From assembly GCF_013373865.1 (NCBI RefSeq), contig NC_050473.1, forward strand, positions 19,135,597-19,199,596: a stretch of 64,000 bases of DNA, in the 5' to 3' direction. Both the position numbers and the translations under genes were made by a program. Numbering within the stretch: the stretch's first letter is position 1; the number at the start of each line of letters is the position of its first letter. The stretch is from Monomorium pharaonis. Lineage: Eukaryota; Arthropoda; Insecta; Hymenoptera; Formicidae. This document shows positions 35,858 through 46,436 of this stretch, piece after piece. The notes beneath the pieces were generated by a model. That model was not told the origin of the DNA and did not search any database. It saw only the letters and a program-made list of their open reading frames with translations.

Positions 35858-38800
35858 ATGTCGACGGCCGAACCGGAAATGATAAATGGGTCCGCCGCAG
35901 CGGTGGCGTCCACTGGTCTATCGTCGTCCACTGTTTTCCTGTTTCTCTTCTTACCGGCTTTGATTCTATACTACGTCTACTTCAAGATTTCACGTCGTCA
36001 TATGCTCGAGCTGGCGGAAAAAATACCGGGTCCGGAAGGCCTGCCAATAATTGGAAACTTATTTCTGCTCATAGGAAGTTCCGACAGTAAGGCGGTAGCA
36101 TAAATTAAAACATAACGACGGGGCAAACATATATAATCGACTCATTAAGCTCAACGTTTTAAATCAATTTTTCAATTTCGTCAGTCGCGCATTTCCGTTG
36201 CTCGTGACGCTGACAACTCTCTTGCCGTACATTCGGGCAATAAATTTTATACATGTATATAGCCAGCAATTTAACGGCAACATTTTGTGAGTCTATTAAG
36301 CCATAACACAAGTCGCAAATTCCTAGTAAAGTTGTCATACCGTGAAGATGCAAACGTTGCCTTAGGAGAGACCTTAGCTGCTTTGCGATTCTAGCAAAAC
36401 ACTTGTTGATTATAGTTACGAGCAACGTGCCAGCAGGGACACAGAAACGTTGCGTATCTCAGATCTACCTTAAAACTGTCCGCGGCGAGTTTAAGCAGCT
36501 TTACGTTTTCGCCGGGATAAACTCTTCAGAGATTTCCTCATTCGTATTGCAATAATCCCTGTTAATGCAGGAAGTTCTTCGTGCGACCGAAAAGTAATTT
36601 AGATCGCGGTTTCCCATCGCGCCAACCGCGACTCCGAGATTGGATTAATTTGACGATTACGTATATGTTTCACGTGTTACCTATTATCACACCCGGATTG
36701 GATAACCGAGTGGATTTTGCGGCGCGGGATCACGTTTACTGTATTTACTATATACGTACGCACGTGGTCACGTAACATCCGTAGCTAATCAAGTCGATCA
36801 CGCATCCCCCTGGTGTCTCTGTCTGTTGCAGCCATGTTTCGTAACTTGTACAGAAAGTCCTTCGAATTCGACCAAGTCATCAAGATCTGGCTCGGACCGA
36901 AGTTGCTGGTCTTCCTGATGGATCCGCGCGACGTCGAGATCGTCCTGTCCAGCCACGTCTACATCGACAAGTCGTCCGAGTACCGGTTCTTCCAACCCTG
37001 GCTCGGAAACGGCCTTCTCATCTCCACCGGTGCGTATTAGTCATGATCGGTATATGATCTCCTGGTGAAATTTCCGTCTATCTACGTAAGAATCCCCCCC
37101 CCCCCGACTTGGCAATCATCATTAAACTATCATTAACCATTATTAAAGCGCGCGATGCGATTAAATGAAAGTCAATCACCGTTAAATTTCTCCGTTAAAC
37201 GTAAACGGCTTCCGTAGTTCTTCGTCACGTGCGTTATGTGATTTTGCTGGAAAACAGAATGTTTTACTAGAAAAATACTATCTTTAACACGCGGAAGTAC
37301 ACTTCCCGTTGTGACGTTTACGCGGATCGATATTTATTTTCGTTTTAATTATTTAAACAAATCAACGTAATGATAATTTAATCTAGCATTGTGTGCAGTG
37401 AGAACCTTGCTAAATATTATCAATTCGCAAGTCTTTTTTTTTAAGTTGTGTAAAAGCGGGAGATATAAGTGAAATAAGTCTTACGCAAAGTCAATTTGAA
37501 GCCGTAAACGCGTAAATGTCTAGTACTTTATTAACGTGTTTCTCAAAAACCTCCTCCTCGTAATATACTCATAAAATGCGACAACATTAGTCCCGGCTGC
37601 CATGTAACTTTTTCCGTCGGTCACGAGAAAGGCAATAAACAACAAGTCCCGCATATTTTTCTTTCTCCATACATATTATGTTCGGAAAAAATGTCCGGTA
37701 TCTACTAATATCGCTAGTTTGTAGGTCTATATGGATATACCTTCTGACTAAAATTAAGGTTCGAGTTGTCCGAACAAAATAAGATTAATAAGAAAAAGCT
37801 TAATAAATTCTGTTTTCTTGTACCTGTTGTATTTCGAATGCACATTAAAAAAAAAGTAGAACGGAGAAGATACGATATATTTCTTTCCTCTTAAAATTTA
37901 AAGGAAAAGACATATCCATTGTATCCATTAACATAAGATCTATATGGTAGATCTACTCATTTGGAATACATTTACGTATGTATGTGCGTAGTTAAAAAAA
38001 ACTTGTTACTATTAAAAGGTTACTTAAAAAATAATAATTTGCTACTTTTTCTATAATTTTTTAAATGCCAAAACAAGATAAAATTAAACATAAAATACTT
38101 TTTAAATGTTTAAATGTAAAAATATTGATAAAAACAAATATTATTTTGTAACTCACATTTGCAAGACTATACAAATTTAAAGAGAAAGATTAAAAAATGT
38201 TTAAAATGCAAATACATTACAAATTGTGATTTTTACATTTATAAACACATCGAAATTCACTCTTTTTTAGATCCATAATTTTTATTAAAAAATTTTAACA
38301 TTATTATTTTAAACTCAAAATTGTTTTTAAAATATACGCGACAACATGACTGATTTTTATGGCATCTTTAAACTATACTTTAAATGTAACAATTATCATA
38401 ACATATTCATAACAATTATCATAAATATAAACAATTGTCACATAAAGGTTTAAAATGCAACAAGTAATGATAAAAATAACTATTAAATTTGTTGTGTTCT
38501 CTCTGAAAAAATATAACTACGTCACCGTTACAATTACTTTTCTTTACTTTATCGTTACAGTTACTAAAAAAAGAAAAATAACTATAACGGTAAAGTAACG
38601 CATTACAAGTAATTTCCAAAGCTTATTAATTTTATGTTATAAATGGTACATATGGCACATACGTGTATATGAGATTAAACAATTCTATTAAAACAAAGCT
38701 TATAACTTTATTTTAAATGCTATTAATTGTAACTAATCTCATTTAAATTATTTCATTTTCAAACCAATAATTTTTAAACTGAAACCATTCATCTACAATT

Positions 38801-41800
38801 TTTTTTTTTTCAATATCGATTATTACTTCTTTTTTGTTGAAACTTTTTGTGTTTTTTCTCGGGCAGCGTGGGAAAAAATAGTCAATTGAAATAGAAAACA
38901 GTAATCGAAATATTTATTTAAAAGTATATCAATAAAAAAGGTACTTGAAATAAGTATTTCCGTTTCATTTTTTTCCCCACTTCTGTTTTCGGGGGCTGGG
39001 GAGGGGAGGGGGAAGGAATCACTGTTTTCATTAGCCTACGCTTCTTAATTAAATTTTGTGGAAAGAAAGCGCAGCTGCCCACGGGATTTTGGGTAGACAT
39101 TTAAATTACTATTGATATAATAATTTAAATATAGAAGACTGCGGCTTGTTCGATGCCTAACTTTAAACTCGGCTCGACTCATTACCCGTTTCTAGTTTTA
39201 CGAATTGGCAAAAGATAGAAAGCGAGTTCCCCCTCGAATCGAGTTTAAAGTTAAGCCACTGGGACAAGTATATACTAATGGCCTAACGGAACGCAAATGC
39301 AGGCAAGCGACGGGATGACGATAGCGCATAGGCGACTTACGCGGCGACTTTTATCGGCGCACTTTCTCGAACAGTGGGTCCTTTTTCTCGTAGACGAAAC
39401 TCTCTCGCCATAGGCCTCGCGTAATAGCGCGGCGTACGCGTGCACGTAACGCGCGTTACCGCCTTATAGCTCAATTTCGCGCGCCTCGTCGCGCGACATC
39501 CGCCGGGAAGGGCGTCAGCAGCACGGCACTTTTCTGCCTCTATCTCTCTCTTTTCTTCTTTTTACTTTCCTTCTTCCTCCCTTTTTCTCCCTCGCGATCT
39601 CCCTCTCGCGGGCGCGCGAGTTTGTTTTACGGTGACGGCTAGTTGTATAATCAACGGTCACATAATTCACCTGTTATCGTAATTGCACTCGACTGCACCT
39701 GGATCACGCACGCTGCAAAAGCAGTTTTGCAATTCGATGAAATGAGAGAGCGGGGACTGGTCGAATAAAGAATTGTAGATCGAACGGTAAATGTTGCGAG
39801 AGCTTATAGTGTCCCCTTACGCATAAATAATTTCAGGAGAGAGATAAAAAATAGGGTGCGCAAGCGGTGAATATGACACGTTCAATTCGATTAAGAAACT
39901 GGTATTCGATTCGTAATTTTGAAGATTTTCCTCCTTTTCTTCTCCTTCTCCCCTCCTCCCAATCGTTTCTGAATTCTGAGTTAACAGATGAATTAACGGC
40001 GGAAAAAAATCTTCATAGTCAAAATAGATCAAATAATAACAGAGCAGATGTAATTTTATCAATCGGTTTGTAAAATTAGATATGAGAATCGAAAGAAAGA
40101 AATAGTTGCAGTGTGTAACCACAATATTACTATTAATTATAGTCATTTTTTGATCCAACCATATCTTTATAGTCATTCAACAATATAAATTATAGTTTGT
40201 TTAAACTATATTAAAGTTCTCATAATTATAAGAGTGGTCTATACAATTTATGATATGGTTGCTATAATCAAAATGGAGATTGTGATATAGTTAGTGTGCT
40301 GTACCATAAAATTATCATAAGCATTTACTATAAATATATATAGTTATTATTATCAATGTTATAGTAGTAATTACTATAAAAATGATATTCCTAACTATAC
40401 AATTATTTTACTATGCAATTATATGGTTACAAATACAATACATTTTTCTATCAGCATGGTTACCACAATCAAAATGGGGATTTTAATAGTAAATTATTGT
40501 ATCATAAAACAATCACTATAAGCATATAGTTATTATTACCAATATTATAGCAATAGAAATGATATTCTTGACAATAAATTACTATGCAATTATAGTCGCA
40601 AATGTCATATATTTTTTTATCGATGAAGACTTCTTTCCCCGGAGGTGGAGAGTTGCAGGCGAGCGCGCACGAAGGAAAGCTGGGGCAAATCGCGCTGTAT
40701 CCTAAGAACCGCGAGACTTTTTACGATCGACGGATCCGTAGCGAACTTTTACGTAACAAAACGGGCGGCGCGCGCCGAAACTGGACGTAAACCAAACACG
40801 ACCTGCCGGTTTTCTCGACCCGCTCAAAAGTAAACCTGGGGTAACGAGCCGGGTGGCTTAACCGCCTCTTTCTTCCCCTCTTCATACGTCGCGAGAATTT
40901 ACATCTCGACTCTACGAGACGGAAGTCGGAAAAACAAATTGCGTTCGATATCTCCTGCTCCTCCGAGGAACCCAACGAGGAACGATAATGAATTCGACAT
41001 TAATCGATATCGAAATGATGATTTCGATGTCGAATCGATGTCGATTCGATGTACTATTTCTCACTGGGAAACGAAGGAGGAGGATGAAGAAGACTTCGGA
41101 AGGTCGACGCCTTAAATTTGTCGTCCCGTGTATTATTAATGCATAGGTCAGGAAGGAGCGGTGTGAGACAACACGGCGCGCCTGTACTGTTAGAAAGAGC
41201 GGAAAAATAAACGAGCGCGGCGGAGAGGGAGAGGAGCGAGGGAGGAAGGGAGAGTGAAATGCAATCAGTGCGCGAGTAATTCGCGAGGACATAGAACAGG
41301 AAGGAAATTTGCACTCGCGCGCGGTGCTTTCTCCAGCATGATTCCGTTCCCCGTGCCCGCGCATCGCGCTCTTTCCGTGCATCTCGTTGCACAATTACTA
41401 TGGTTCTCTCTCTCTCTCTCTCTCTCTCTTCTTTCTCTGTCTCGTGCGTTGCAATTTATTATCCTTCTCTCTCTCTCTCTTGCTTCCTATCCTTCCTACT
41501 TCCGCGTGTTCGATAGAAAGTCCGCGAATATCGGGCACCGAGCACAACGGGGATAGGGAATAGAAATTTACATTTTAAGTTTGCATTTAAATATATTTCT
41601 GCGATGTATTTAACATGCTCCTTCGAGATAACTTTTTCCCTTTCTATCCTTCGGATTTTCCATTTCTGTTAATAGTAATAGTTGCTCAGCAACTTTTTTG
41701 TGTATTTTACCGTGTTCTCGTCACGATAGAAGTTTCAGTATCGTACATACAGTTACGTAACTAGTTGCCTGGACACGAAAGTTTGTTTATTTTTGCTATA

Positions 41801-44800
41801 TATCCAGCGAATATTATAATTTTTTTAAGGAAAACTCGATTGGAAGTGAAAACCTTTGCCAGTGTTACATTAAAAGTATGCTCGTGTTCAAACTGAAAAG
41901 ATTCACCGATCTATTGTTAATAAAATCAGATCGACATGTATTTAAATAAAATTGCAGCAAAGCACCGATTCTATTTTATCTCTTGTCTTCAATTTTTTTA
42001 TTTAACTCTAAAAATGTGTGTAAAAGATAGTGAAAGAATTATATTAAGGCCCATTTCTACCAGCGTAGATTAACTTTAATCTTGGATTAACTTACTCTTT
42101 ATCTCTTTTTAATTTTTGGAACTAGAATGAGATAACAAGTAAATTAAACCGAGATTAAAGTTAATCTACATTGGTAGAAACGGGCCGAAATAAACAACAT
42201 AATTTTGTAATACAATCACAAGTAATTTGGCACAGAAAGTATTAAGTTTATTTTTTGCTATAAATCAAAAATATATTTCTGATAAAAATGTATTATTGGC
42301 AAGATGTTTTCAATCCAATAAAATGTTCTCTAAAAAAATAATAGTATTTAATAAAATACATATTAATGAAAATATTATATACATATATTCAGTGTAATAA
42401 AATTTGTAATAAGAAATGAAGTACTTATAATTGTAAATTTTTGAAATACTTGTAAAATATTTATACTTCAAATATGAATTTGTCGAATTCTTGGCAAATA
42501 TTGGGTTGTCGGAAAAGTCATGACGCATTTTTTTGCAACAGATAGCGTTAGTTTATTTATGCAAGTACTAGATGGAAGTTAGTTTATTTATGCAAGTACT
42601 CATTTGCATCTATGTTATTGCTATGTCATTTGACAGTTGACAATTTTAGCTTCATTCTAAAAAAAAAAAATTAAATGATTTTGAGTTTTGAAGATTTTAC
42701 AAGTTGAAGATGGAAGACCAAACTGTGCATTTTCGCCATATTTTACTACTTTACTTCCGTAAAGGGAAGAACGCGCGTCAAGCTTGTAAAAAGTTGCGTA
42801 AAGTTTACGGTGACAATGCTCTACAAGAACATCAGTGCCAACGATGGTTCACGAAATTCTGTACTGGTGATTTTGATCTCAACGATGTTCCTTAGTCAGG
42901 AAAGCCCACTAAGGTTGATGACGATAAAATAAAGGCATTGATCGAGTCAAACCAACATTACACGACACGAGAGATTGCAAAAACATTGAACATCCATCAT
43001 TCAAGCGTTCACGACCACATCAAGAAGCTGGAATACGTAAGCAAGCTCGATACTTGGGTTTCTCATGAACTTAAAGAAGTTCATTTGACGGCACATATAA
43101 GCATTTGTGATATGCAAAAATTATTGGAGCTTGGATGGGATGTGTTGCCACACCCACCATATTCACCTGACCTTGCGCCGTCAGACTTCCACTTATTTCA
43201 CTCTTTTCAAAACTCCTTACGTAATATAACATTTAATTCAGATAAAGCTATAAATCAGCACCTTGTCGTTATGACTTTTCCGACAATCCAATATTTATAA
43301 ATTTTATTTCGACAGAGCTGTTGCGTTATGACGCATCAACTTAACGCAATTATTGTGGAATTTTTGCCCATTTGCCGTTATTGTGCAATATTTGTGCCTA
43401 TCGAGGATATTAATAAATTCGATTCGTAATCACAATTCATTGAACAGATAAAGAACAATTTCTTTTGCACTCGATCGCAGCGAAAAAATTGGGGAATTTA
43501 CAAATAAAAAAAAAAAAAAAAAAAGCAATGGATGTCTCGTTGCAGGTTCGAAATGGCGCGCCCACCGCAAATTGATCGCGCCGACGTTTCATTTAAACGT
43601 GCTCAAGACCTTCATCGACCTCTTTAACGCGAATTCACGTGCGGTCGTGGAAAAAATGCGTCAGGAGGGCGACAAAGAATTCGACTGTCACGATTATATG
43701 TCCGAGTGCACCGTCGAGATCCTCCTCGAGACCGCCATGGGTGTCTCCAAATCCACGCAGGATCGAAGCGGCTTTGAATACGCTATGGCTGTTATGAAGC
43801 AAGTATCCACAGATTTTGTATTCAAAGGCTAAGAAATAGTCGTTTTATTCAATTGATACGCTTAATTGGGTGTCATTTTAATTGAATACGGACAGACTAA
43901 CTTTTCCTATTTTTATATTATTCATGCATTTATCTATAAATTATTTTAATACTAAGAAACCTTAAATATTTATTTAATACAAAATAATCGCATTATATAA
44001 AATTATATAAAATTAACATTTGGATATGTTAGAAATTCAACACAAAGATTTTTACGAGAACTGTTTTCATCATAAATACAAAATGTTTTTTACTGTGTAG
44101 CAAAAATTTTTCATGTGTAACACATTCAAACATTTTCACGTTGGAGCATGTAGGACAAGTATCATTATTGTGTCTAATCGTCTCCTAGGATGTGCGACAT
44201 TCTCCACCTACGTCACACAAAGCTCTGGCTCAGACCAGACTGGCTGTTTAAACTCACGAAATACGGGAAAGATCAGATCCGTTTGTTGGAGATCATCCAT
44301 GGGCTCACGAAGAAGGTCATCGCGCGCAAGAAGCAAGAATTCAAGAACGACCCGCGCAAAACCGTCGATGATGCTATCACGGAAAACAGCAATGCTAAAA
44401 CCACCGAAGTAATTAGATAATTTTCAAATTCTCTTTAAAGGAGCGTCGCGAACGACAGACCATTATTATAATATTATATAATATTATCTTTAGAAGTCCA
44501 TTTCCGTGGAGGGACTTTCCTTTGGGCAGGCAGCCGGTCTGAAAGACGATCTCGACGTGGACGACAATGATGTTGGCGAGAAGAAGAGGCAAGCTTTCCT
44601 CGATCTGTTGATGGAGGCTGGTGAGAACGGTTCCATCCTGTCGGACGAGGAGGTTAAGGAACAGGTCGACACTATCATGTTCGAGGTAGCCAGACTACGC
44701 GGAATTCACGAGAGGACTGATTCTTAATGAACCGCTTGTTTATCATGCCATTTCCCTTGATTTTCGCAGGGACACGACACGACCGCCGCTGCATCCAGCT

Positions 44801-46079
44801 TCTTCCTGTCGATGATGGGCTGCCACCCGGACATTCAGGAAAAAGTCATTCAGGAACTCGACGAAATCTTCGCCGACAGCGACAGGCCCGCGACCTTCCA
44901 GGACACGTTGGAGATGAAGTATCTCGAGCGATGCCTCATGGAGACCCTTCGCTTGTATCCACCTGTGCCAGTCATTGCGCGTACAATTAATACCGACTTG
45001 AAGCTCGGTGAGTTTTCGAAACAAAGATACGTGCATGCATATTCGTACATAATTAATTAGAGATTCTAAACTTTGATACTCGGGAAATTATCATTACATT
45101 ATGATTCGTCAAATCATAGGTTTGTTTTTTATTCCTGCACTGCTGCACTAGTTAGAATGAGAAAAAATATATTTGTCTTATTCTAACTTATTGCACCAGT
45201 GTAGGAATAAAAAACAAACCTCATATGTCACGCAGCTCCTAGATATCTTTCCGCGTGTAAAAAAAAGATATCTAGAAGATACCTTATGCAAAACTGAAAA
45301 AAAAATGGAGTCTGATTACATCGACAAGACATATCGAGTGCAAGACATTTGATGGAACTAAGCAAAGTTTTTGGCTATCGTAATAGGATTCGAGATTTTT
45401 ATAATCAGTTTTAATTGATTTTACTCTACTATTTTTACAAGATTTCTGACCGGTTTATTTTTATACAGACATTCCGGTCGAATTTCTCCGTTTCCAATTA
45501 ATGTTGCAACAATACTCTTTTTTTTCAGTAAACATTTTGATATATTACCGAAATATCTTAAGACATCTTTTAGAAAGCTAAGAGACATATATCTTTTAGA
45601 CATCATCTTCAAGAAATATTTTGTAGATATATCTTCAACAAGATATCTTTAGCTGTGACGCGTTCAGCTTCTTTGGTTGAACAATTTGTTGACGATTGCC
45701 ATTTCCAGCGTCGGGAGACTACACGATTCCAGCTGGGACCACGGTGGTAGTGACGACCTTCAAGATGCACCGACAGCCGTACATCTACCAGAACCCGGAG
45801 GTCTTCAACCCCGACAATTTTCTGCCCGAGAGGACCGCCAATCGGCACTACTACGCCTTCGTGCCGTTCTCCGCCGGACCGCGTTCCTGCGTGGGCCGCA
45901 AATACGCCATGCTCAAGCTGAAGATCATCCTGTCCACGATCATGAGAAACTACCGCGTCAGGTCGGACATCAAGGAGTCGGACTTCAGACTCCAGGCCGA
46001 CATCATCCTCAAGCGCGCGGAGGGTTTCAAGATCCGGTTGGAGCCGAGGAAACGGCCGGCCGCCGCCGCCACCGTCTGA
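35858..46079 (+). CDS. CYP4G: Cytochrome P450 CYP4G, 7 exons
   Basis: CYP4G enzymes are insect-specific oxidative decarbonylases that make cuticular hydrocarbons from long-chain aldehydes in oenocytes, at the ER. Exons: 35858-36086, 36832-37029, 43546-43798, 44189-44408, 44494-44685, 44770-45007, 45709-46079, giving 566 residues, normal for CYP4G. Visible features: N-terminal membrane anchor (about residues 22-42), proline hinge IPGPEGLPIIGN, SKWRAHRKLIAPTFH (C helix), the CYP4 I-helix signature EGHDTT (364-369), the ExxR motif ETLR (422-425) and the heme loop FSAGPRSCVG with Cys504. The CYP4G-specific insertion between helices G and H is present, spanning exons 4 and 5 and rich in Asp/Lys (KDDLDVDDNDVGEKKRQ). 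Intron 3 starts with GC instead of GT (GCAAGT at 43799). Intron 2 is 6.5 kb and holds a mariner relic. A splice acceptor (TTTTTTTTTAAG) six bases before the ATG implies an upstream non-coding exon. Confidence 0.96.
39120..39700. promoter_or_regulatory. CpG-rich block inside CYP4G intron 2
   Basis: GC- and CpG-rich stretch in the large intron. At its left edge there is a small palindrome (AACTTTAAACTCG near 39158 and CGAGTTTAAAGTT near 39239). No coding content was recognised. It could be an enhancer or alternative promoter of CYP4G; this rests on composition only. Confidence 0.25.
40185..40625. mobile_element. Partial copies of the ACACTGATAGAAAAA MITE
   Basis: The right-arm sequence of the 18907-19363 element recurs here twice in rearranged form: first around 40250-40456, ending AATACAATACATTTTTCTAT, then about 40456-40620. 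Shared strings include CAAAATGGAGATT, ACCATAAAA and AAAAATGATATTCCTAACTA. The left arm is mostly missing. Confidence 0.65.
40620..41560. promoter_or_regulatory. Second CpG-rich block in CYP4G intron 2
   Basis: GC- and CpG-rich region with ORFs on both strands, none recognisable. It includes an ATTCGATGTCGAATCGATGTCG-type short repeat (40995-41050) and pure CT microsatellites (about 41405-41430 and 41468-41482). It may be an alternative promoter or an enhancer, or the site of an antisense non-coding transcript; unproven. Confidence 0.25.
42048..42186. mobile_element. Palindromic MITE, GGCCCRTTTCTACC family
   Basis: Left end GGCCCATTTCTACCAGCGTA; reverse complement of the right end GGCCCGTTTCTACCAATGTA. 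Both arms continue with GATTAACTTTAATCT for a total of about 45 bases. Sister copies lie at 49166-49303 and 26721-26845. Located in CYP4G intron 2. Confidence 0.85.
42501..43291 (+). mobile_element. Internally deleted mariner element
   Basis: Tc1/mariner-type insertion flanked by TA at 42499-42500 and 43292-43293. Terminal inverted repeats are TTGGGTTGTCGGAAAAGTCA and TTGGATTGTCGGAAAAGTCA. Length is 791 bases, against about 1.3 kb for a complete element. It includes a 24-base direct duplication (GTTAGTTTATTTATGCAAGT at about 42549 and 42579) and carries the transposase remnant annotated separately. Confidence 0.92.
42710..43300 (+). pseudogene. Mariner transposase remnant
   Basis: Begins MEDQTVHFRHILLLYFRKGK with the N-terminal helix-turn-helix DNA-binding region, has an in-frame TAG after LNDVP (42894-42896), resumes as SGKPTKVDDDKIKALIESNQ and continues through TREIAKTLNIHHSSVHDHIK. 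It then jumps to HISICDMQKLLELGWDVLPH and PPYSPDLAPSDFHLF. The middle of the catalytic DD34D domain is deleted: the first two acidic residues are gone and only the third (SPDLAPSD) is left. It cannot encode an active transposase. Confidence 0.93.
43504..43524. repeat. Poly-A run next to CYP4G exon 3
   Basis: About 20 adenines lie roughly 20 bases upstream of the exon 3 splice acceptor at 43545, where a pyrimidine tract would usually be. The acceptor GTCTCGTTGCAG itself is normal. Confidence 0.8.
45118..45222. mobile_element. Short palindromic element in CYP4G intron 6
   Basis: The left arm AGGTTTGTTTTTTATTCCTG is mirrored by CAGTGTAGGAATAAAAAACA followed by AACCT at the right. The arms are about 45 bases with a few mismatches, including TTAGAATGAGA and TCTTATTCTAA near the centre. 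It is a hairpin-forming non-coding element. Confidence 0.75.
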
Positions 46080-46344
46080 AGCGGGACATCCTCCCGCTTT
46101 GCGTCCAGCAGTAGAGTCGTAAAAGGAACACGGGGAGGGGGGGGAGGACGGGGGAAACGAATTTGGCGAAATTTCGAATCTCGCTCCCCCTCTCGCACCC
46201 CCGTGCGCATGCGCGCGAAAAACAAACGCCACCGCGCGAAGTTGCATGTAAATTGTAAATGTCGTATATTATATACTTTGTACGCGAGATTGTTGTATGA
46301 CGCACATTTATGCTCATTATCGCTCTTATGTTGATATTTATCTC

Positions 46345-46350
46345 AATAAA
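46345..46350 (+). terminator. CYP4G polyadenylation signal
   Basis: AATAAA lies 266 bases after the CYP4G stop codon, in sequence suited to a short 3' UTR. Its last base is the A of an ATG in frame with TTC29, which argues that TTC29 translation starts at the later ATG (46437) and that the two transcription units nearly touch. Confidence 0.6.
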
Positions 46351-46436
46351 TGCGGCGCGTGTATCCCCCGCGCGCCACGAAATCTCTTAATAAGAAATCT
46401 CGAAATAAATCCCTTGCCGTACGACCGCGCGGAACG

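Noticed and set aside
41054..41394. Minus-strand ORFs in the CpG-rich part of CYP4G intron 2
   Set aside because: Arg/Ser-rich frames driven by composition; no motif, splice pattern or similarity.
46350..46436. Upstream ATG for TTC29 at 46350
   Set aside because: It overlaps the AATAAA of CYP4G and encodes a basic stretch with no similarity; the ATG at 46437 is preferred.
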